From positions 1 through 64,000 of the forward strand of contig JAIOXZ010000020.1 in assembly GCA_021741355.1 (NCBI GenBank): a DNA stretch of 64,000 bases, read 5' to 3'. The notes beneath the pieces were generated by a model that was not told the origin of the DNA, did not search any database, and saw nothing but the letters and a program-made list of their open reading frames with translations. Of the stretch, positions 55,889 to 64,000 are shown piece by piece. Position 1 is the stretch's first letter; each line of letters begins with the position of its first letter. This DNA is from Caulobacter sp. GTDB taxonomy: Bacteria > Pseudomonadota > Alphaproteobacteria > Caulobacterales > Caulobacteraceae. The translations under genes and the position numbers were made by a program.

Positions 55889-56721
55889 ACCCCCACCGGA
55901 TCCACCGTGACCCGGCGCATGTGCCGCCGCTGGCCGTGGTAGTCGTTCAGCGCGTAGTGCCAGACCGAGCGGTTGTCCCAGAAGGCGATCGAGCCTGGCC
56001 GCCAGCTGAACCGACAGGTGAACGCCTCCTTGCGGCTGTGCTCGAACAGGTATTCGAGCAGCGGCTTCGACTCCCGGCGGCTCCAGCCCTCGATGTTCAT
56101 CGTGAAGGCCGGATTGACGTACAGCGCCTTGCGGCCGGTCTCCGGGTGGACCTTGACCATCGGGTGGGCGAAGCGGCCGGCCATGCCTTCGGCGTCGGCG
56201 ATCTTCATCGACTCGCGCTTCTGGGCCGAGGCGCCGGTGGGGGCGTATTCCCGTTCGGCGGAATGGATGGCGTTGAGACCCTCGAGCGTCTTCTGCAAAC
56301 CTGGTGAGAGCGCCTCGAAGGCCGCCGCCTGGCTGGCGAACAGGGTATCGCCGCCGAAGTCCGGCACCTCGACCGCGTAGAGGATCGAGCCGATCGCCGG
56401 CGTCTCGAGGAAGCTCATGTCCGAGTGCCAGCCGCCGCCGAAATTGATCCGGTCGGTCGGCTCCTTGATGATCTCCATCACCTCGGGATGGTCGTCCATC
56501 CCGGAGACATACGGATGGATGTTCAGCGGCCCGAAGCGCCGCCCGAACGCCAGTTGCTGCTGCGGCGTCAGGGTCTGGTCGCGGAAGAAAATCACCTGGT
56601 GTTCAGTGAAGGCGCGGCGGATCGCGGCGATGGTCTCGTCGGAGAGCGGACCGGACAGATCGACGCCCGATATCTCCGCCCCGAGCGCGCCGGCGACCTG
56701 GTGGACCGTGATCCCGCTCAT
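55885..56721 (-). CDS. TauD/TfdA-family 2-oxoglutarate dioxygenase
   Basis: The 278-residue protein MSGITVHQVAGALGAEISGV with FTEHQVIFFRDQTLTPQQQL, the Fe ligands His-x-Asp in GGGWHSDMSFLETP, and the distal His with Arg in WDNRSVWHYALNDYHGQRRH and MRRVTV is a full TauD-type enzyme. These hydroxylate taurine, alkylsulfates, chlorophenoxy acids and similar. The nearby sulfatase locus makes a sulfur-related substrate possible but not shown. Confidence 0.92.
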   Translation of the reverse strand: MSGITVHQVAGALGAEISGVDLSGPLSDETIAAIRRAFTEHQVIFFRDQTLTPQQQLAFGRRFGPLNIHPYVSGMDDHPEVMEIIKEPTDRINFGGGWHSDMSFLETPAIGSILYAVEVPDFGGDTLFASQAAAFEALSPGLQKTLEGLNAIHSAEREYAPTGASAQKRESMKIADAEGMAGRFAHPMVKVHPETGRKALYVNPAFTMNIEGWSRRESKPLLEYLFEHSRKEAFTCRFSWRPGSIAFWDNRSVWHYALNDYHGQRRHMRRVTVDPVGV

Positions 56722-56779
56722 GCGATTGCTCCCCTTTTCGCTGGACGCATGATCGCGTGAGGCGATCCCCAGCGCAACG

Positions 56780-56926
56780 TCCTCCCCCCACCTGGGGGAG
56801 GGGGACCAGCCGGAGGCTGGTGAAGGGGGAGGCTCGGTGGTGGACAGGTATTCGCGCGCTCACCGACCGGCGGCGCATCCCTCACCACCATGCTTCGCAT
56901 GGTCCCCCTCTCCCAGGTGGGAGAGG
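56780..56926. repeat. Palindromic repeat, family C-like
   Basis: Arms CCTCCCCCCACCTGGGGGAG...GGGACCA and TGGTCCCCCTCTCCCAGGTG...GGAGAGG pair over 27-28 bp. Inner stems CCAGCCGGAGGCTGG and CCATGCTTCGCATGG are also present. It ends 1 bp from the stop codon of the FGE gene and may terminate it. Confidence 0.8.
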
Positions 56927-56927
56927 A

Positions 56928-57857
56928 TTACCGCTTCACCGTCCTGAACCCGACATGGCTCGTCCCCGTATCCGGCGGGCCCGGCTGGCGCGCGGACGGG
57001 CGGTAGCGGTAGCAGAAGTTGTCGGCGCAGAGGAACGAGCCGCCCTTGATCAGATGGCTGCGACCGTTCGGCGACGGCGCCTCGTACCAGTCCTTGGTCC
57101 ACTCCCAGACGTTGCCGCTCATGTCGAACAGGCCGTAGGCGCTGGCCGGATAGCAGCCGACCGGGGCGGTGCGGGCCTTGTAGCCGTCGTCGCCCGTGTC
57201 GACGGCCGGGAAGACGCCCTGCCAACTGTTGGCGCGCGGCGCGCCGGGCGCAGGCTTCTCGTCGCCCCATTCATAGCGGGCGCCGTCGAGTCCGGCGCGG
57301 GCGGCGAACTCCCACTCGGCCTCGGTCGGCAGGTCGCGGCCCTTCCAGCGGGCATAGGCCATCGCGTCATCGTAAGCGATCTGGACGACCGGATGGCGCT
57401 CGCGACCGACGATTGTGCTGCCCGGTCCCTCCGGGTGTTTCCAGCTGGCGCCGTCGACGACGCGCCACCAGCCGGACGGGTCGCCCGAGCCCAGCCCCTC
57501 GGCGCCGACGAACACCAGCGAGGACGGGTTGAGCTTGCTCGCCGGGACGCCGGGATAGAGGGCGGGGTCCGGCCGCCGCTCGGCGAGGGTCACATAGCCG
57601 GTGGCCGCAACGAAGGCGGCGAACTGGGCGTTGGTCACTTCGGTGCGGTCGATCGAGAAGGGGCCGACCGTCACCGTGCGCGGCGGACCCTCGTCGTCGT
57701 GCTCCGGCCGGGCGCCGAGGACGAAGGTCCCGCCCTTGAGCGCGACCTCCCCGGCCGGCGCGCCGCCTGGACAGGCGCGGGTCGGCTCGGCCAGCTGCGC
57801 CGGCTTCGCCCCGCATCCCGCCAGCAGCAGGGCGGCCAGGATTGCGAGCCGCTTCAC
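56928..57857 (-). CDS. Formylglycine-generating enzyme (FGE/SUMF1 family), lipoprotein
   Basis: The 309-residue protein has a lipoprotein signal MKRLAILAALLLAGCGAKPA (lipobox LLAGC, Cys15), then the FGE domain: FSIDRTEVTNAQFAAFVAAT, RDLPTEAEWEFAARAGLDGA, YGLFDMSGNVWEWTKDWYEA and IKGGSFLCADNFCYRYRPSA. The two copper-binding cysteines of true FGEs are kept as Cys277 and Cys282. FGE oxidises the Cys of CxPxR in type I sulfatases to formylglycine; such a sulfatase is encoded at 61013. The lipid anchor places this FGE outside the cytoplasm. Confidence 0.92.
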   Translation of the reverse strand: MKRLAILAALLLAGCGAKPAQLAEPTRACPGGAPAGEVALKGGTFVLGARPEHDDEGPPRTVTVGPFSIDRTEVTNAQFAAFVAATGYVTLAERRPDPALYPGVPASKLNPSSLVFVGAEGLGSGDPSGWWRVVDGASWKHPEGPGSTIVGRERHPVVQIAYDDAMAYARWKGRDLPTEAEWEFAARAGLDGARYEWGDEKPAPGAPRANSWQGVFPAVDTGDDGYKARTAPVGCYPASAYGLFDMSGNVWEWTKDWYEAPSPNGRSHLIKGGSFLCADNFCYRYRPSARQPGPPDTGTSHVGFRTVKR

Positions 57858-58462
57858 GCGACGCCGACGAGCAGCGCCCGGGCTGTCCGCCGCATGATCC
57901 GCGCGGCGGCCGGAATATCGGCGCCCTGGTCCGTGCGCAGGCGGCGCCAGGCCTCGAAGCTGAGCGCCAGATCCAGAGCGTTGACGAGGTCCGGATCAGC
58001 CTGAACGGTCGAGGGCAGAATGCTCGCCAGCATCTCGCGCTGGCTGCGGACCAGGCGCAGACGACCTTCGCGCAGGGCCTGAGATCGCTGGCGCTGGCCG
58101 TCGGCGGCGACCTGCAGCGGCAGCAGGATCTCGAACGCCTCGGCCCGCCGGTCGATCAGGATGTCGAGCGCCGCGCGCCAGTCCGCCGCCTCGATCGGGC
58201 CGTCCAGCAGCCCGCCGAGCATGCCGGTCATCACCGCCTGCATGCCGCGATAGACGCCGTCCATGTCCTCGAACAGCCGGAACACGGTGCGCAGCCCGAC
58301 GCCGGCGCGCGTCGCCACGGCCTCGGCGGAGGGCAGCACATGGCCTTCGGACACCAGCGCGATCATCGCCTCGACGATGCGCAGGCGGCTGGCTTCCGAT
58401 CGCAGCCGACGGCCGTCGACAACGGGCCCCGGGTCTATCGGCGTTGTGGGCTGGGCGTTCAT
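57854..58462 (-). CDS. TetR/AcrR family transcriptional regulator
   Basis: The start at 58462 (MNAQPTTPIDPGPVVDGRRL, 202 aa) is used; the track begins 13 codons upstream. The helix-turn-helix is in LPSAEAVATRAGVGLRTVFR followed by LFEDMDGVY. The C-domain is helical and unassigned. It overlaps the FGE gene by 4 bp and follows the small membrane gene by 39 bp, so it sits in the dehalogenase-to-FGE operon. It may bind the palindrome at 59875. Confidence 0.85.
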   Translation of the reverse strand: MNAQPTTPIDPGPVVDGRRLRSEASRLRIVEAMIALVSEGHVLPSAEAVATRAGVGLRTVFRLFEDMDGVYRGMQAVMTGMLGGLLDGPIEAADWRAALDILIDRRAEAFEILLPLQVAADGQRQRSQALREGRLRLVRSQREMLASILPSTVQADPDLVNALDLALSFEAWRRLRTDQGADIPAAARIMRRTARALLVGVA

Positions 58463-58501
58463 GAGGTCAGGCCTACCATCACGGGCGCATCCTGCAAGCA
58501 A

Positions 58502-58918
58502 TCACGCCTTCGGCCGCGGCCGGGCGACCTCCCAGACCACCGCCAGCGTCAGCACGATGGCCGAGATCGCGATGCCCCTGGCGCCCGGATAGCCGGTCCC
58601 GACCGACTTTGAGACGAAGGCGATATAGACGGCCAGCAGAGCCCGCAGCAGCTCGATCGCCAGCAACGGCGCGGCCAGGGCCCGGAACCGCGCGACGACC
58701 AGCAACTCGACCAGGCCGGAGGCGATCTGTCCTGCGCCGATCATCGCCAGCAGGAAGACGATCGTTCGGCCACCCTGGGCCAGGTCGAAGTGCGCGATGA
58801 CGCCCGCCCCGCTGTCCGGCAGGAAGACATGGATCGCGCCCCGGACGAGATTGATCAGCCCAAGGACGGCCAGCAGCCCGAGCGTGATCCGCGATGGGGC
58901 GCGGGCCACGGCGCCCAT
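58502..58918 (-). CDS. Four-helix integral membrane protein
   Basis: The 138-residue protein has four helices: ITLGLLAVLGLINLVRGAIH, TIVFLLAMIGAGQIASGLVE, LAAPLLAIELLRALLAVYIA and GIAISAIVLTLAVVWEVA. I do not recognise the family. Its ATG overlaps the stop of the dehalogenase-like gene by 1 bp, so the two are co-translated. The role could be transport or support of that pathway, which is unproven. Confidence 0.8.
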   Translation of the reverse strand: MGAVARAPSRITLGLLAVLGLINLVRGAIHVFLPDSGAGVIAHFDLAQGGRTIVFLLAMIGAGQIASGLVELLVVARFRALAAPLLAIELLRALLAVYIAFVSKSVGTGYPGARGIAISAIVLTLAVVWEVARPRPKA

Positions 58919-59823
58919 CAGCCGCGCGTCCCGGCGATGAAGCCGTCGATCAGGGCGGCGATCTCCGCGGGCCGGTCTTCCTGCAGGAAGTGGCCGCCCC
59001 CCTCGATGATCGTGTGCTTCTGGCCCTTCGCGCCGGGCACCCGTTGCTGGAACGGCGCGTCGCCGCCCTTGGAAACAGGGTCGCCGTCGCTGAACGCGGT
59101 CAGGAACGGCTTGTCGAACGCCTCCAGCACCTGCCAGGCGGCCTTGTTCTCCGCCACGGAGGGATGCTCGGGCGTCACCGGCACGAAGGTCGGGAAGATC
59201 CGGGCGCCGGACTTGTAGGTTTCGTCGGGATAGGGCGCATCATAGGCGGCGATCTCTTCGGGGCTGAGGTCGCGCAGCGAACCCATGTTGACGATCATGC
59301 CCGCCGGGAAGACCGGGATAGACTGGCTCATGGCCAGCCAGGCCTTGAAGCCGTCGCTCATGCCCGAGCCGGTCGGCATGCCGGTGTTGGCCACGATCAC
59401 CCGGGCGAACCGCTCCGGGAACGCCGCCACCAGACGCAGCCCGATCAGGCCGCCCCAGTCCTGGCAGAACAGCGTGATGTCCTTCAGATCCAGCGCGACC
59501 AGCCAGTCGCTCATCCAAGCGACGTGCTGCTCGTAGCTGTAGTCGGTCGTTTCCGCCGGCTTGTCCGACCGGCCAAACCCGACCAGGTCGGGCGCGACGA
59601 CCCTGTGGCGGCCCATCAGCGGCGCGATGATCCCCCGGTACAGATAGGACCAGGACGGCTCGCCGTGCATCAGCAGCACCGGCGCCGCATCGCGGGGGCC
59701 CTCATCGATGTAGCCGATCCGCAGATCGACGCCCGACGCATCCCGCACCGTCTGGTAGTGCGGCGCGAACGGGAAGTCCGGCAGGTTGGCGAAACGGTCG
59801 TCGGGGGTTCTGAGAACCTGCAT
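58918..59823 (-). CDS. dhmA: Haloalkane dehalogenase-like alpha/beta hydrolase
   Basis: I start at the ATG at 59823 ([20 protein letters not shown], 301 aa). This N-terminus is the DhlA/DhmA-type start (LRTPDxRFxNLPxFPFxP). Catalytic features: oxyanion [12 protein letters not shown], nucleophile Asp122-Trp123 in [14 protein letters not shown] (Asp, not Ser, as dehalogenases require), acid Asp in SDGDPVS and His in GGGHFLQED. Many such proteins act on unknown haloalkanes or epoxide-like compounds. It begins a minus-strand operon opposite the MBL/sulfatase genes. Confidence 0.85.
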   Translation of the reverse strand: MQVLRTPDDRFANLPDFPFAPHYQTVRDASGVDLRIGYIDEGPRDAAPVLLMHGEPSWSYLYRGIIAPLMGRHRVVAPDLVGFGRSDKPAETTDYSYEQHVAWMSDWLVALDLKDITLFCQDWGGLIGLRLVAAFPERFARVIVANTGMPTGSGMSDGFKAWLAMSQSIPVFPAGMIVNMGSLRDLSPEEIAAYDAPYPDETYKSGARIFPTFVPVTPEHPSVAENKAAWQVLEAFDKPFLTAFSDGDPVSKGGDAPFQQRVPGAKGQKHTIIEGGGHFLQEDRPAEIAALIDGFIAGTRG

Positions 59824-59874
59824 GCTCAATCTCGTGGGGCATCGTGAAGCCGGGTTGACCGGCCGTGAAACTAA

Positions 59875-59898
59875 TGGCACAAACTATGCCAATATAAT
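59875..59898. promoter_or_regulatory. Palindromic operator overlapping a TATAAT box
   Basis: TGGCACA-AAC-TATGCCA (59875-59891) is a palindrome with one mismatch in the 104-bp divergent region between the dehalogenase-like and MBL genes. TATAAT follows at 59893-59898, 30 bp before the MBL ATG. The TetR protein encoded in the minus-strand operon is a candidate binder. Confidence 0.6.
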
Positions 59899-59927
59899 TC
59901 CGGCACGCAAGCGGAATTGGGGGCGAG

Positions 59928-60998
59928 ATGAAACGGATCCTGACAGGACTGCTGGTCCTCATCGTGCTGGCCGGGGTCGGGGCGTGGTTCCTGCGCGGCG
60001 ACCTGGCGATCCGGATGATGGAACGCCGGCTGGCGGTCGGCATGTCGACCAACGTCGTCGCGAGCCTGCCCGACGGCCTGCACGTGGCCGTCTGCGGCTC
60101 GGGCGGCCCCTTCCCGGACGGGGATCGCGGCGCGCCCTGCACGGCGGTCATCGCCGGCAAGCGGCTGTTCATCGTCGACACCGGCGAGGCCGCCGGACGA
60201 ACGCTGGGCCGGATGGGCATCGCCGGCGACTCGGTGGTGCTGCTGACCCACTTCCACTCCGACCACATCGACGGTCTGGGGAACGTCGCCATGCAGCGCT
60301 GGGCCGGCGGCAACCTGCCGACGCCGCTGAAGCTCTACGGCCCTTCGGGCGTTGAGCAGGTCGCGGCCGGCTTCACCCAGGCCTATGTGGCCGACTCCAG
60401 CTATCGCACCGCGCACCATGGCGAGGGCGTCGCCCCACCGTCGGGCGCGGGCATCGTGGCCCGCCCGTTCGCCTTCCCGGACGGTCAGGACTCGGTCGTG
60501 GTGCTGGAAGAAGACGGCGTGAAGATCACCGCCTTCAGGGTCGATCACGGCCCGGTCGAGCCCGCGGTCGGCTATCGCTTCGACTACAAGGGACGCAGCG
60601 TCGTCATCAGCGGCGACGCGGCGCCCTCGCCGGCGGTCACCCGCTTCGCCAAAGGCGCCGACCTGCTGGTGCATGAGGCCCTGTCGCCGCGCCTCGTCGG
60701 CCTGATCGAGAAGGCCGCGCTCAAGGCAGGGAACACCAAGCGCGCCAAGATCATGAACGACATCCTAAACTACCACACCACCCCGGACCAGGCGGCCGAC
60801 ATCGCCACCAAGGCCGGCGCCAAGGCGCTGCTGCTCAACCACATCGTTCCGCCGCTGCCGCTGCGGGCGCTGGAGGGTCCGTTCCTCGGCAAGGCCCGCC
60901 AGATCTTCGCCGGCCCGCTGTGGATCGCCCGCGACGGCGACCTGATCAGCCTGCCCTCGGGCGGCTCCGACATCACCCGTAAACGCCTGCTGCGCTGA
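59928..60998 (+). CDS. Metallo-beta-lactamase fold hydrolase with membrane anchor
   Basis: The 356-residue protein starts MKRILTGLLVLIVLAGVGAW, an uncleaved signal anchor. The metal-binding motif is HFHSDH (His108, His110, Asp112, His113), with later ligands likely in FRVDHGPVEP, VISGDAAPSP and LNHIVPP. The layout resembles the RNase Z/arylsulfatase-AtsA branch of the superfamily. Being outside the cytoplasm and next to a sulfatase, it may hydrolyse an ester or sulfate ester rather than RNA. The sulfatase ATG follows by 14 bp. Confidence 0.87.
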   Translation: MKRILTGLLVLIVLAGVGAWFLRGDLAIRMMERRLAVGMSTNVVASLPDGLHVAVCGSGGPFPDGDRGAPCTAVIAGKRLFIVDTGEAAGRTLGRMGIAGDSVVLLTHFHSDHIDGLGNVAMQRWAGGNLPTPLKLYGPSGVEQVAAGFTQAYVADSSYRTAHHGEGVAPPSGAGIVARPFAFPDGQDSVVVLEEDGVKITAFRVDHGPVEPAVGYRFDYKGRSVVISGDAAPSPAVTRFAKGADLLVHEALSPRLVGLIEKAALKAGNTKRAKIMNDILNYHTTPDQAADIATKAGAKALLLNHIVPPLPLRALEGPFLGKARQIFAGPLWIARDGDLISLPSGGSDITRKRLLR

Positions 60999-61012
60999 CG
61001 CGAGATCTGACC

Positions 61013-62665
61013 ATGAACCGCAAACTGACTGTGACCCTGGGGGTCGTCGCCCTCGTGCTGGTGGCCGGCTTCGTCGCCTTCCAGCAGTTCTGGATCTACA
61101 TCCCCGGCGTGATCGGGCGGATCAAGAATCCGATCCAGCCCTTCCATGAAGTCACCTGGGCCTCCGGCGCCGCGCCGGCCCTGGCCCCGGGCGCGAAACG
61201 ACCGCCCAACGTCATCGTCATCGTCGCGGACGACCTGGGCATCAACGATCTCCAGTCGACCGGCGAAGGCGTGGCCAACGGCGCCGTCGCCACGCCGAGC
61301 ATAGACTCCCTCGCCCGCGACGGCGTCAGCTTCACCAACGGCTATGCCGGCAACGCGACCTGCTCGCCCTCGCGGGCGGCGATGATGACCGGCCGCTATC
61401 CGACCCGGTTCGGATTCGAGTTCACCTCAGTGCCGGTGTCCTTCGCCCGCAACATCGTCAGGCTCGGCGGTCACGGGCCGATCAAGCCGATCTTCTACGA
61501 GGATCGCGTCGCCGCCATGCCGGCGGTCGAGGACCTGGGCGTCCCGGCCAGCGAAGTCACGCTCGCCGAAACCATGAAGTCCGCCGGCTATCGGACCCTG
61601 CACATCGGCAAATGGCACCTGGGCGAGGCGGAAGGTCTGCGTCCCCAGGACCAGGGCTTCGACGACACGCTCGGCTTCTACGCCGGCGGCGGCATGTTCC
61701 TGCCGGCCAATGACCCCAATGTCGTGAATTCGAAGCAGGAGTTCGATGCGATCGACCGGTTCCTGTGGGCCAACCTGCCCTTCTCCGTCCGGTTCAACGG
61801 CAGCAAGCCGTTCCACCCGCGCAACTACATCACCGACTACTTCGGTGACGAGGCGGTCAGCGCGATCAAGGCCAACAAGGATCGTCCGTTCTTCATGTAC
61901 CTGGCGTTCAACGCCCCGCACACGCCGCTCCAGGCCCTGAAGTCCGACTACGACGCCCTGTCGTCGATCAAGGACCACCGCCTGCGCGTCTACGCCGCGA
62001 TGATCATGGCGCTCGACCGCAACGTCGCCAAGGTGCTGGCGGAGCTGGAAGCCCAGGGCCTGACCGAAGACACCATCGTCATCTTCACCAGCGACAACGG
62101 GGGGGCCAACTACATCGGCCTGCCGGACATCAACAAACCCTACCGCGGCTTCAAGGCGACCTTCTTCGAGGGCGGGGTGCGGGTGCCGTTCTTCGTCCGC
62201 TGGCCGGGCCAGATCCAGCCCGGCTCGACCAGTCCGGCCCGGGCCATGCACTTCGATATCTTCGCCACCGCCGCCACGGCCGGACGCGCGCCGGCCGCCA
62301 AGCCCGGCGTGCTCGACGGCGTCGACCTGCTGACCCTGGCCAAGGGCGGGGCTGCGGACCGGCCGCTGTTCTTCCGCTCCGGCCATTACCGCGTGGTCAT
62401 TTCCGGAGACTGGAAGCTGCAGCTGTCCGAGCGGCCGAAGAAGGCCTGGCTGTTCAATCTGAAGTCTGATCCGACCGAACAGTCCAACGTCGCCGCGGCC
62501 AACCCCGCGGTCGTGGCCTCGCTCACCGCGATGCTCGACGCCCAGGACCGGCGCGCCGCCAAACCGATCTGGCCGGCGCTGATCGAGGGTCCGATCTGGA
62601 TCGACAAGCCGGTCGACGGCACGCCGATGCCGAAGGACGCGGAATACGTGATGTGGGCTAACTGA
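61013..62665 (+). CDS. Type I sulfatase (Cys-type, formylglycine-dependent)
   Basis: The 550-residue protein has an N-terminal membrane anchor (VTLGVVALVLVAGFVAFQQF), metal-binding Asp73-Asp74 in VIVADDLGINDLQ, and the sulfatase signature NATCSPSRAAMMTGRYPTRF with Cys117 in CSPSR. Later parts include HIGKWHLGE, LAFNAPHTPLQA and IFTSDNGGANY. Cys117 must be changed to formylglycine; the FGE encoded at 56928 is the likely agent. It would hydrolyse sulfate esters in the periplasm. Confidence 0.95.
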   Translation: MNRKLTVTLGVVALVLVAGFVAFQQFWIYIPGVIGRIKNPIQPFHEVTWASGAAPALAPGAKRPPNVIVIVADDLGINDLQSTGEGVANGAVATPSIDSLARDGVSFTNGYAGNATCSPSRAAMMTGRYPTRFGFEFTSVPVSFARNIVRLGGHGPIKPIFYEDRVAAMPAVEDLGVPASEVTLAETMKSAGYRTLHIGKWHLGEAEGLRPQDQGFDDTLGFYAGGGMFLPANDPNVVNSKQEFDAIDRFLWANLPFSVRFNGSKPFHPRNYITDYFGDEAVSAIKANKDRPFFMYLAFNAPHTPLQALKSDYDALSSIKDHRLRVYAAMIMALDRNVAKVLAELEAQGLTEDTIVIFTSDNGGANYIGLPDINKPYRGFKATFFEGGVRVPFFVRWPGQIQPGSTSPARAMHFDIFATAATAGRAPAAKPGVLDGVDLLTLAKGGAADRPLFFRSGHYRVVISGDWKLQLSERPKKAWLFNLKSDPTEQSNVAAANPAVVASLTAMLDAQDRRAAKPIWPALIEGPIWIDKPVDGTPMPKDAEYVMWAN

Positions 62666-63458
62666 CCCGCAGCTGATGCAGGGCGATCCCGGCGGCGACC
62701 GCGACATTCAGCGAGTCGAAGCCGGGCGCCATCGGGATCGAGACCGTCCGGCAACGGGCCAGGGTTGCGTCAGGCAGCCCTGGTCCTTCCGCGCCGAGCA
62801 GCAGGGCCGGCCGGGTAATCGCAGGCAGCCGTGACAGCGCCACGCTGCCGGCCGGGCTGAGGGCGACCGGTGTGAACCGGCGCCGTTCCAGCAGGTCGAT
62901 CAGGTCCTCGCCGTCCTCCAGCGACGCCCAGGGAACCCGCAGCACGCCCCCGACCGAGACCCGGATCGCCTTGCGATACAGCGGGTCGCAGCAGGTCGGA
63001 TCCAGCAGCACCGCGTCCACGCCGAAGCCGGCGGCGTTGCGGAACAGCCCGCCCATGTTGTCGTGATTGGCGATCCCGACCATCGCCAGCACCAGCGCCG
63101 CCTCGGGCAGGCCCGCCAGCAGGGTGTCGGCCGAAAGCGGCGGGGCGCGCTCGGCCAGCGCCAGAATGCCCCGGTGCAGCTCGAACCCGACGATCGTGTC
63201 CAGCACCGGCTGACTGGCCAGGAACACCGGAACATCCTCCGCCAGCTGCTCGAGGATCGGCGTCAGCTTCTCTCGCCGCTTGGCGGCGATCAGCACCGAC
63301 AGCGGCCGGAACCGGTCCTGCCCGGCCAGCACCCGCAGGACGGTCTCGCCCTCGGCGATGAAGCGCCCCTGCCGCCCGACCAGGTCCCGCTCGCGGATGT
63401 CGCGATAGGCGTCCAGGCGGACGTCGGCGGGGTCGTCGATGGGGATGTAGGTGGGGAT
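62658..63458 (-). CDS. SpoU/TrmH-family RNA 2'-O-methyltransferase
   Basis: The C-terminal SPOUT domain is clear: VLAMVGIANHDNMGGLFRNA (motif 1), LLGAEGPGLPD (motif 2) and IPMAPGFDSLNVAVAAGIAL (motif 3). The N-terminal substrate-binding part reads YRDIRERDLVGRQGRFIAEG. The tracked ORF begins in acyl-CoA dehydrogenase shadow. Homology starts near IPTYIPIDDPADVRLDAYRD, where no ATG/GTG/TTG exists; an ATC at 63458, 8 bp after GAGG, is the best-placed candidate. The start is therefore uncertain. It overlaps the sulfatase end by 8 bp. Confidence 0.85.
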   Translation of the reverse strand: MPTYIPIDDPADVRLDAYRDIRERDLVGRQGRFIAEGETVLRVLAGQDRFRPLSVLIAAKRREKLTPILEQLAEDVPVFLASQPVLDTIVGFELHRGILALAERAPPLSADTLLAGLPEAALVLAMVGIANHDNMGGLFRNAAGFGVDAVLLDPTCCDPLYRKAIRVSVGGVLRVPWASLEDGEDLIDLLERRRFTPVALSPAGSVALSRLPAITRPALLLGAEGPGLPDATLARCRTVSIPMAPGFDSLNVAVAAGIALHQLRVS

Positions 63459-63469
63459 CGCCTGCGCCT

Positions 63470-64000
63470 CTAGAAGCTCTTGGGCATGCCCAGCACGTGG
63501 GTGCCCACGTGGCTGAGGATCAGGTTCGTGCTGATCGGGGCCACCTGATAGAGCCGCGTCTCGCGGAACTTGCGCTCGATGTCGTACTCCTCGGCGAAAC
63601 CGAAGCCGCCGTGGGTCTGGATACAGGTGTCGGCGGCGGCCCAGCTGGCCTCGCTGGCCAGCATCTTGGCCATATTCGCCTCGGTGCCGCACGGCTGGCC
63701 GGCGTCGAACAGGGCGGCCGCGTGGTCAACCGCCAGGGCGGCCGCGGAGAGCTGGACGTAGTTGCGGGCGATGGGGAACTGCACCCCCTGGTTCTCGCCG
63801 ATGGCCCGGCCGAACACGGAGCGTTCCTTGGCGTAGGCGCTCGACCTGTCGATGAAGAACCGGCCGTCGCCGATACATTCAGCGGCGATCAGGATGCGTT
63901 CGGCGTTCATGCCGTCGAGGATGTAGCGGAAGCCCTTGCCCTCCTCCCCGACCAGGTTCTCGACCGGCACCTCGAGGTTGTCGAAGAACAGCTCGGTGGT
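63470..64000 (-). CDS. Acyl-CoA dehydrogenase family protein, 3' part only
   Basis: The frame is open from the window edge to a TAG at 63470 (177 codons). It reads NLEVPVENLVGEEGKGFRYI, RSSAYAKERSVFGRAIGENQ, IQTHGGFGFAEEYDIERKFR and LILSHVGTHVLGMPKSF, the C-terminal helical domain of a short-chain-type ACAD. The family's catalytic Glu is not obvious in this part. It precedes the SpoU gene by 11 bp on the same strand, so the two may share a transcript. Confidence 0.92.
   Translation of the reverse strand, partial: TTELFFDNLEVPVENLVGEEGKGFRYILDGMNAERILIAAECIGDGRFFIDRSSAYAKERSVFGRAIGENQGVQFPIARNYVQLSAAALAVDHAAALFDAGQPCGTEANMAKMLASEASWAAADTCIQTHGGFGFAEEYDIERKFRETRLYQVAPISTNLILSHVGTHVLGMPKSF

Overview
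The window is high-GC (around 70%), densely packed bacterial chromosome with many 1-8 bp gene overlaps (TGATG, ATGA). Gene content (TonB receptor beside a TPR-sulfotransferase, ECF sigma/anti-sigma pair, MmsA, PuuD, SelD/SelU, many acyl-CoA enzymes) and the intergenic palindromes suggest an aerobic alphaproteobacterium, most likely Caulobacterales (Phenylobacterium/Caulobacter-like). The genus is an inference; no rRNA or tRNA gene was seen.

Layout. 1-3.5 kb: 5' part of mmsA, divergent from a TetR gene with two tandem palindromic operators, followed by a BBE-type flavoprotein and a DAPG-hydrolase-like protein. 3.5-6.1 kb: a frameshifted lipoprotein gene and the divergent selD / selU pair for tRNA 2-selenouridine. 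6.1-12.8 kb: acyl-CoA dehydrogenase and DECR2-like SDR, a GST-fold protein, aldehyde dehydrogenase plus crotonase, two DUF1801 genes. 12.9-17.4 kb: TonB receptor and TPR-sulfotransferase. 17.5-23.2 kb: urease cluster ureD-A-(small membrane protein)-B-C-E-F-(DUF3995)-G. 23.3-24.0 kb: two tandem paralogous secreted proteins.

24.0-35.1 kb is a complete oxidative purine pathway: allantoicase, OHCU decarboxylase and PuuE allantoinase on minus; HIU hydrolase, xanthine dehydrogenase XdhABC, membrane urate oxidase PuuD and ureidoglycolate lyase on plus; then malate synthase, which can take the glyoxylate. Together with the adjacent urease cluster this converts xanthine to CO2, ammonia and glyoxylate/malate. 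42-45.5 kb holds rutE | rutB-C-D-A (uracil ring opening), and 47.4-49.2 kb holds ribokinase and nucleoside hydrolase. About 32 kb therefore forms a nucleoside/nucleobase scavenging island. Between its parts lies an acyl-CoA ligase / TetR / extradiol dioxygenase / FAH hydrolase / flavin hydroxylase cluster (35-41.7 kb) that looks like aromatic catabolism.

45.8-64 kb: an orphan CdiI-type immunity gene in a repeat-rich, lower-GC patch; a 2OG oxygenase; an ECF sigma/anti-sigma pair divergent from a secreted S8 protease and an Ala/Ser/Gly-rich secreted protein that share a promoter-like motif; a GST; an alpha/beta hydrolase fused to a membrane domain; TauD-family dioxygenase; a locus with a lipoprotein formylglycine-generating enzyme, TetR, haloalkane-dehalogenase-like hydrolase, metallo-beta-lactamase protein and sulfatase; a SpoU methyltransferase; and a truncated acyl-CoA dehydrogenase at the edge.

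At least six kinds of palindromic repeat are scattered here. Several sit directly against stop codons, and two lie in frame inside genes (xdhC and the small gene between ureA and ureB). All functional calls rest on reading motifs by eye; no database search was run.
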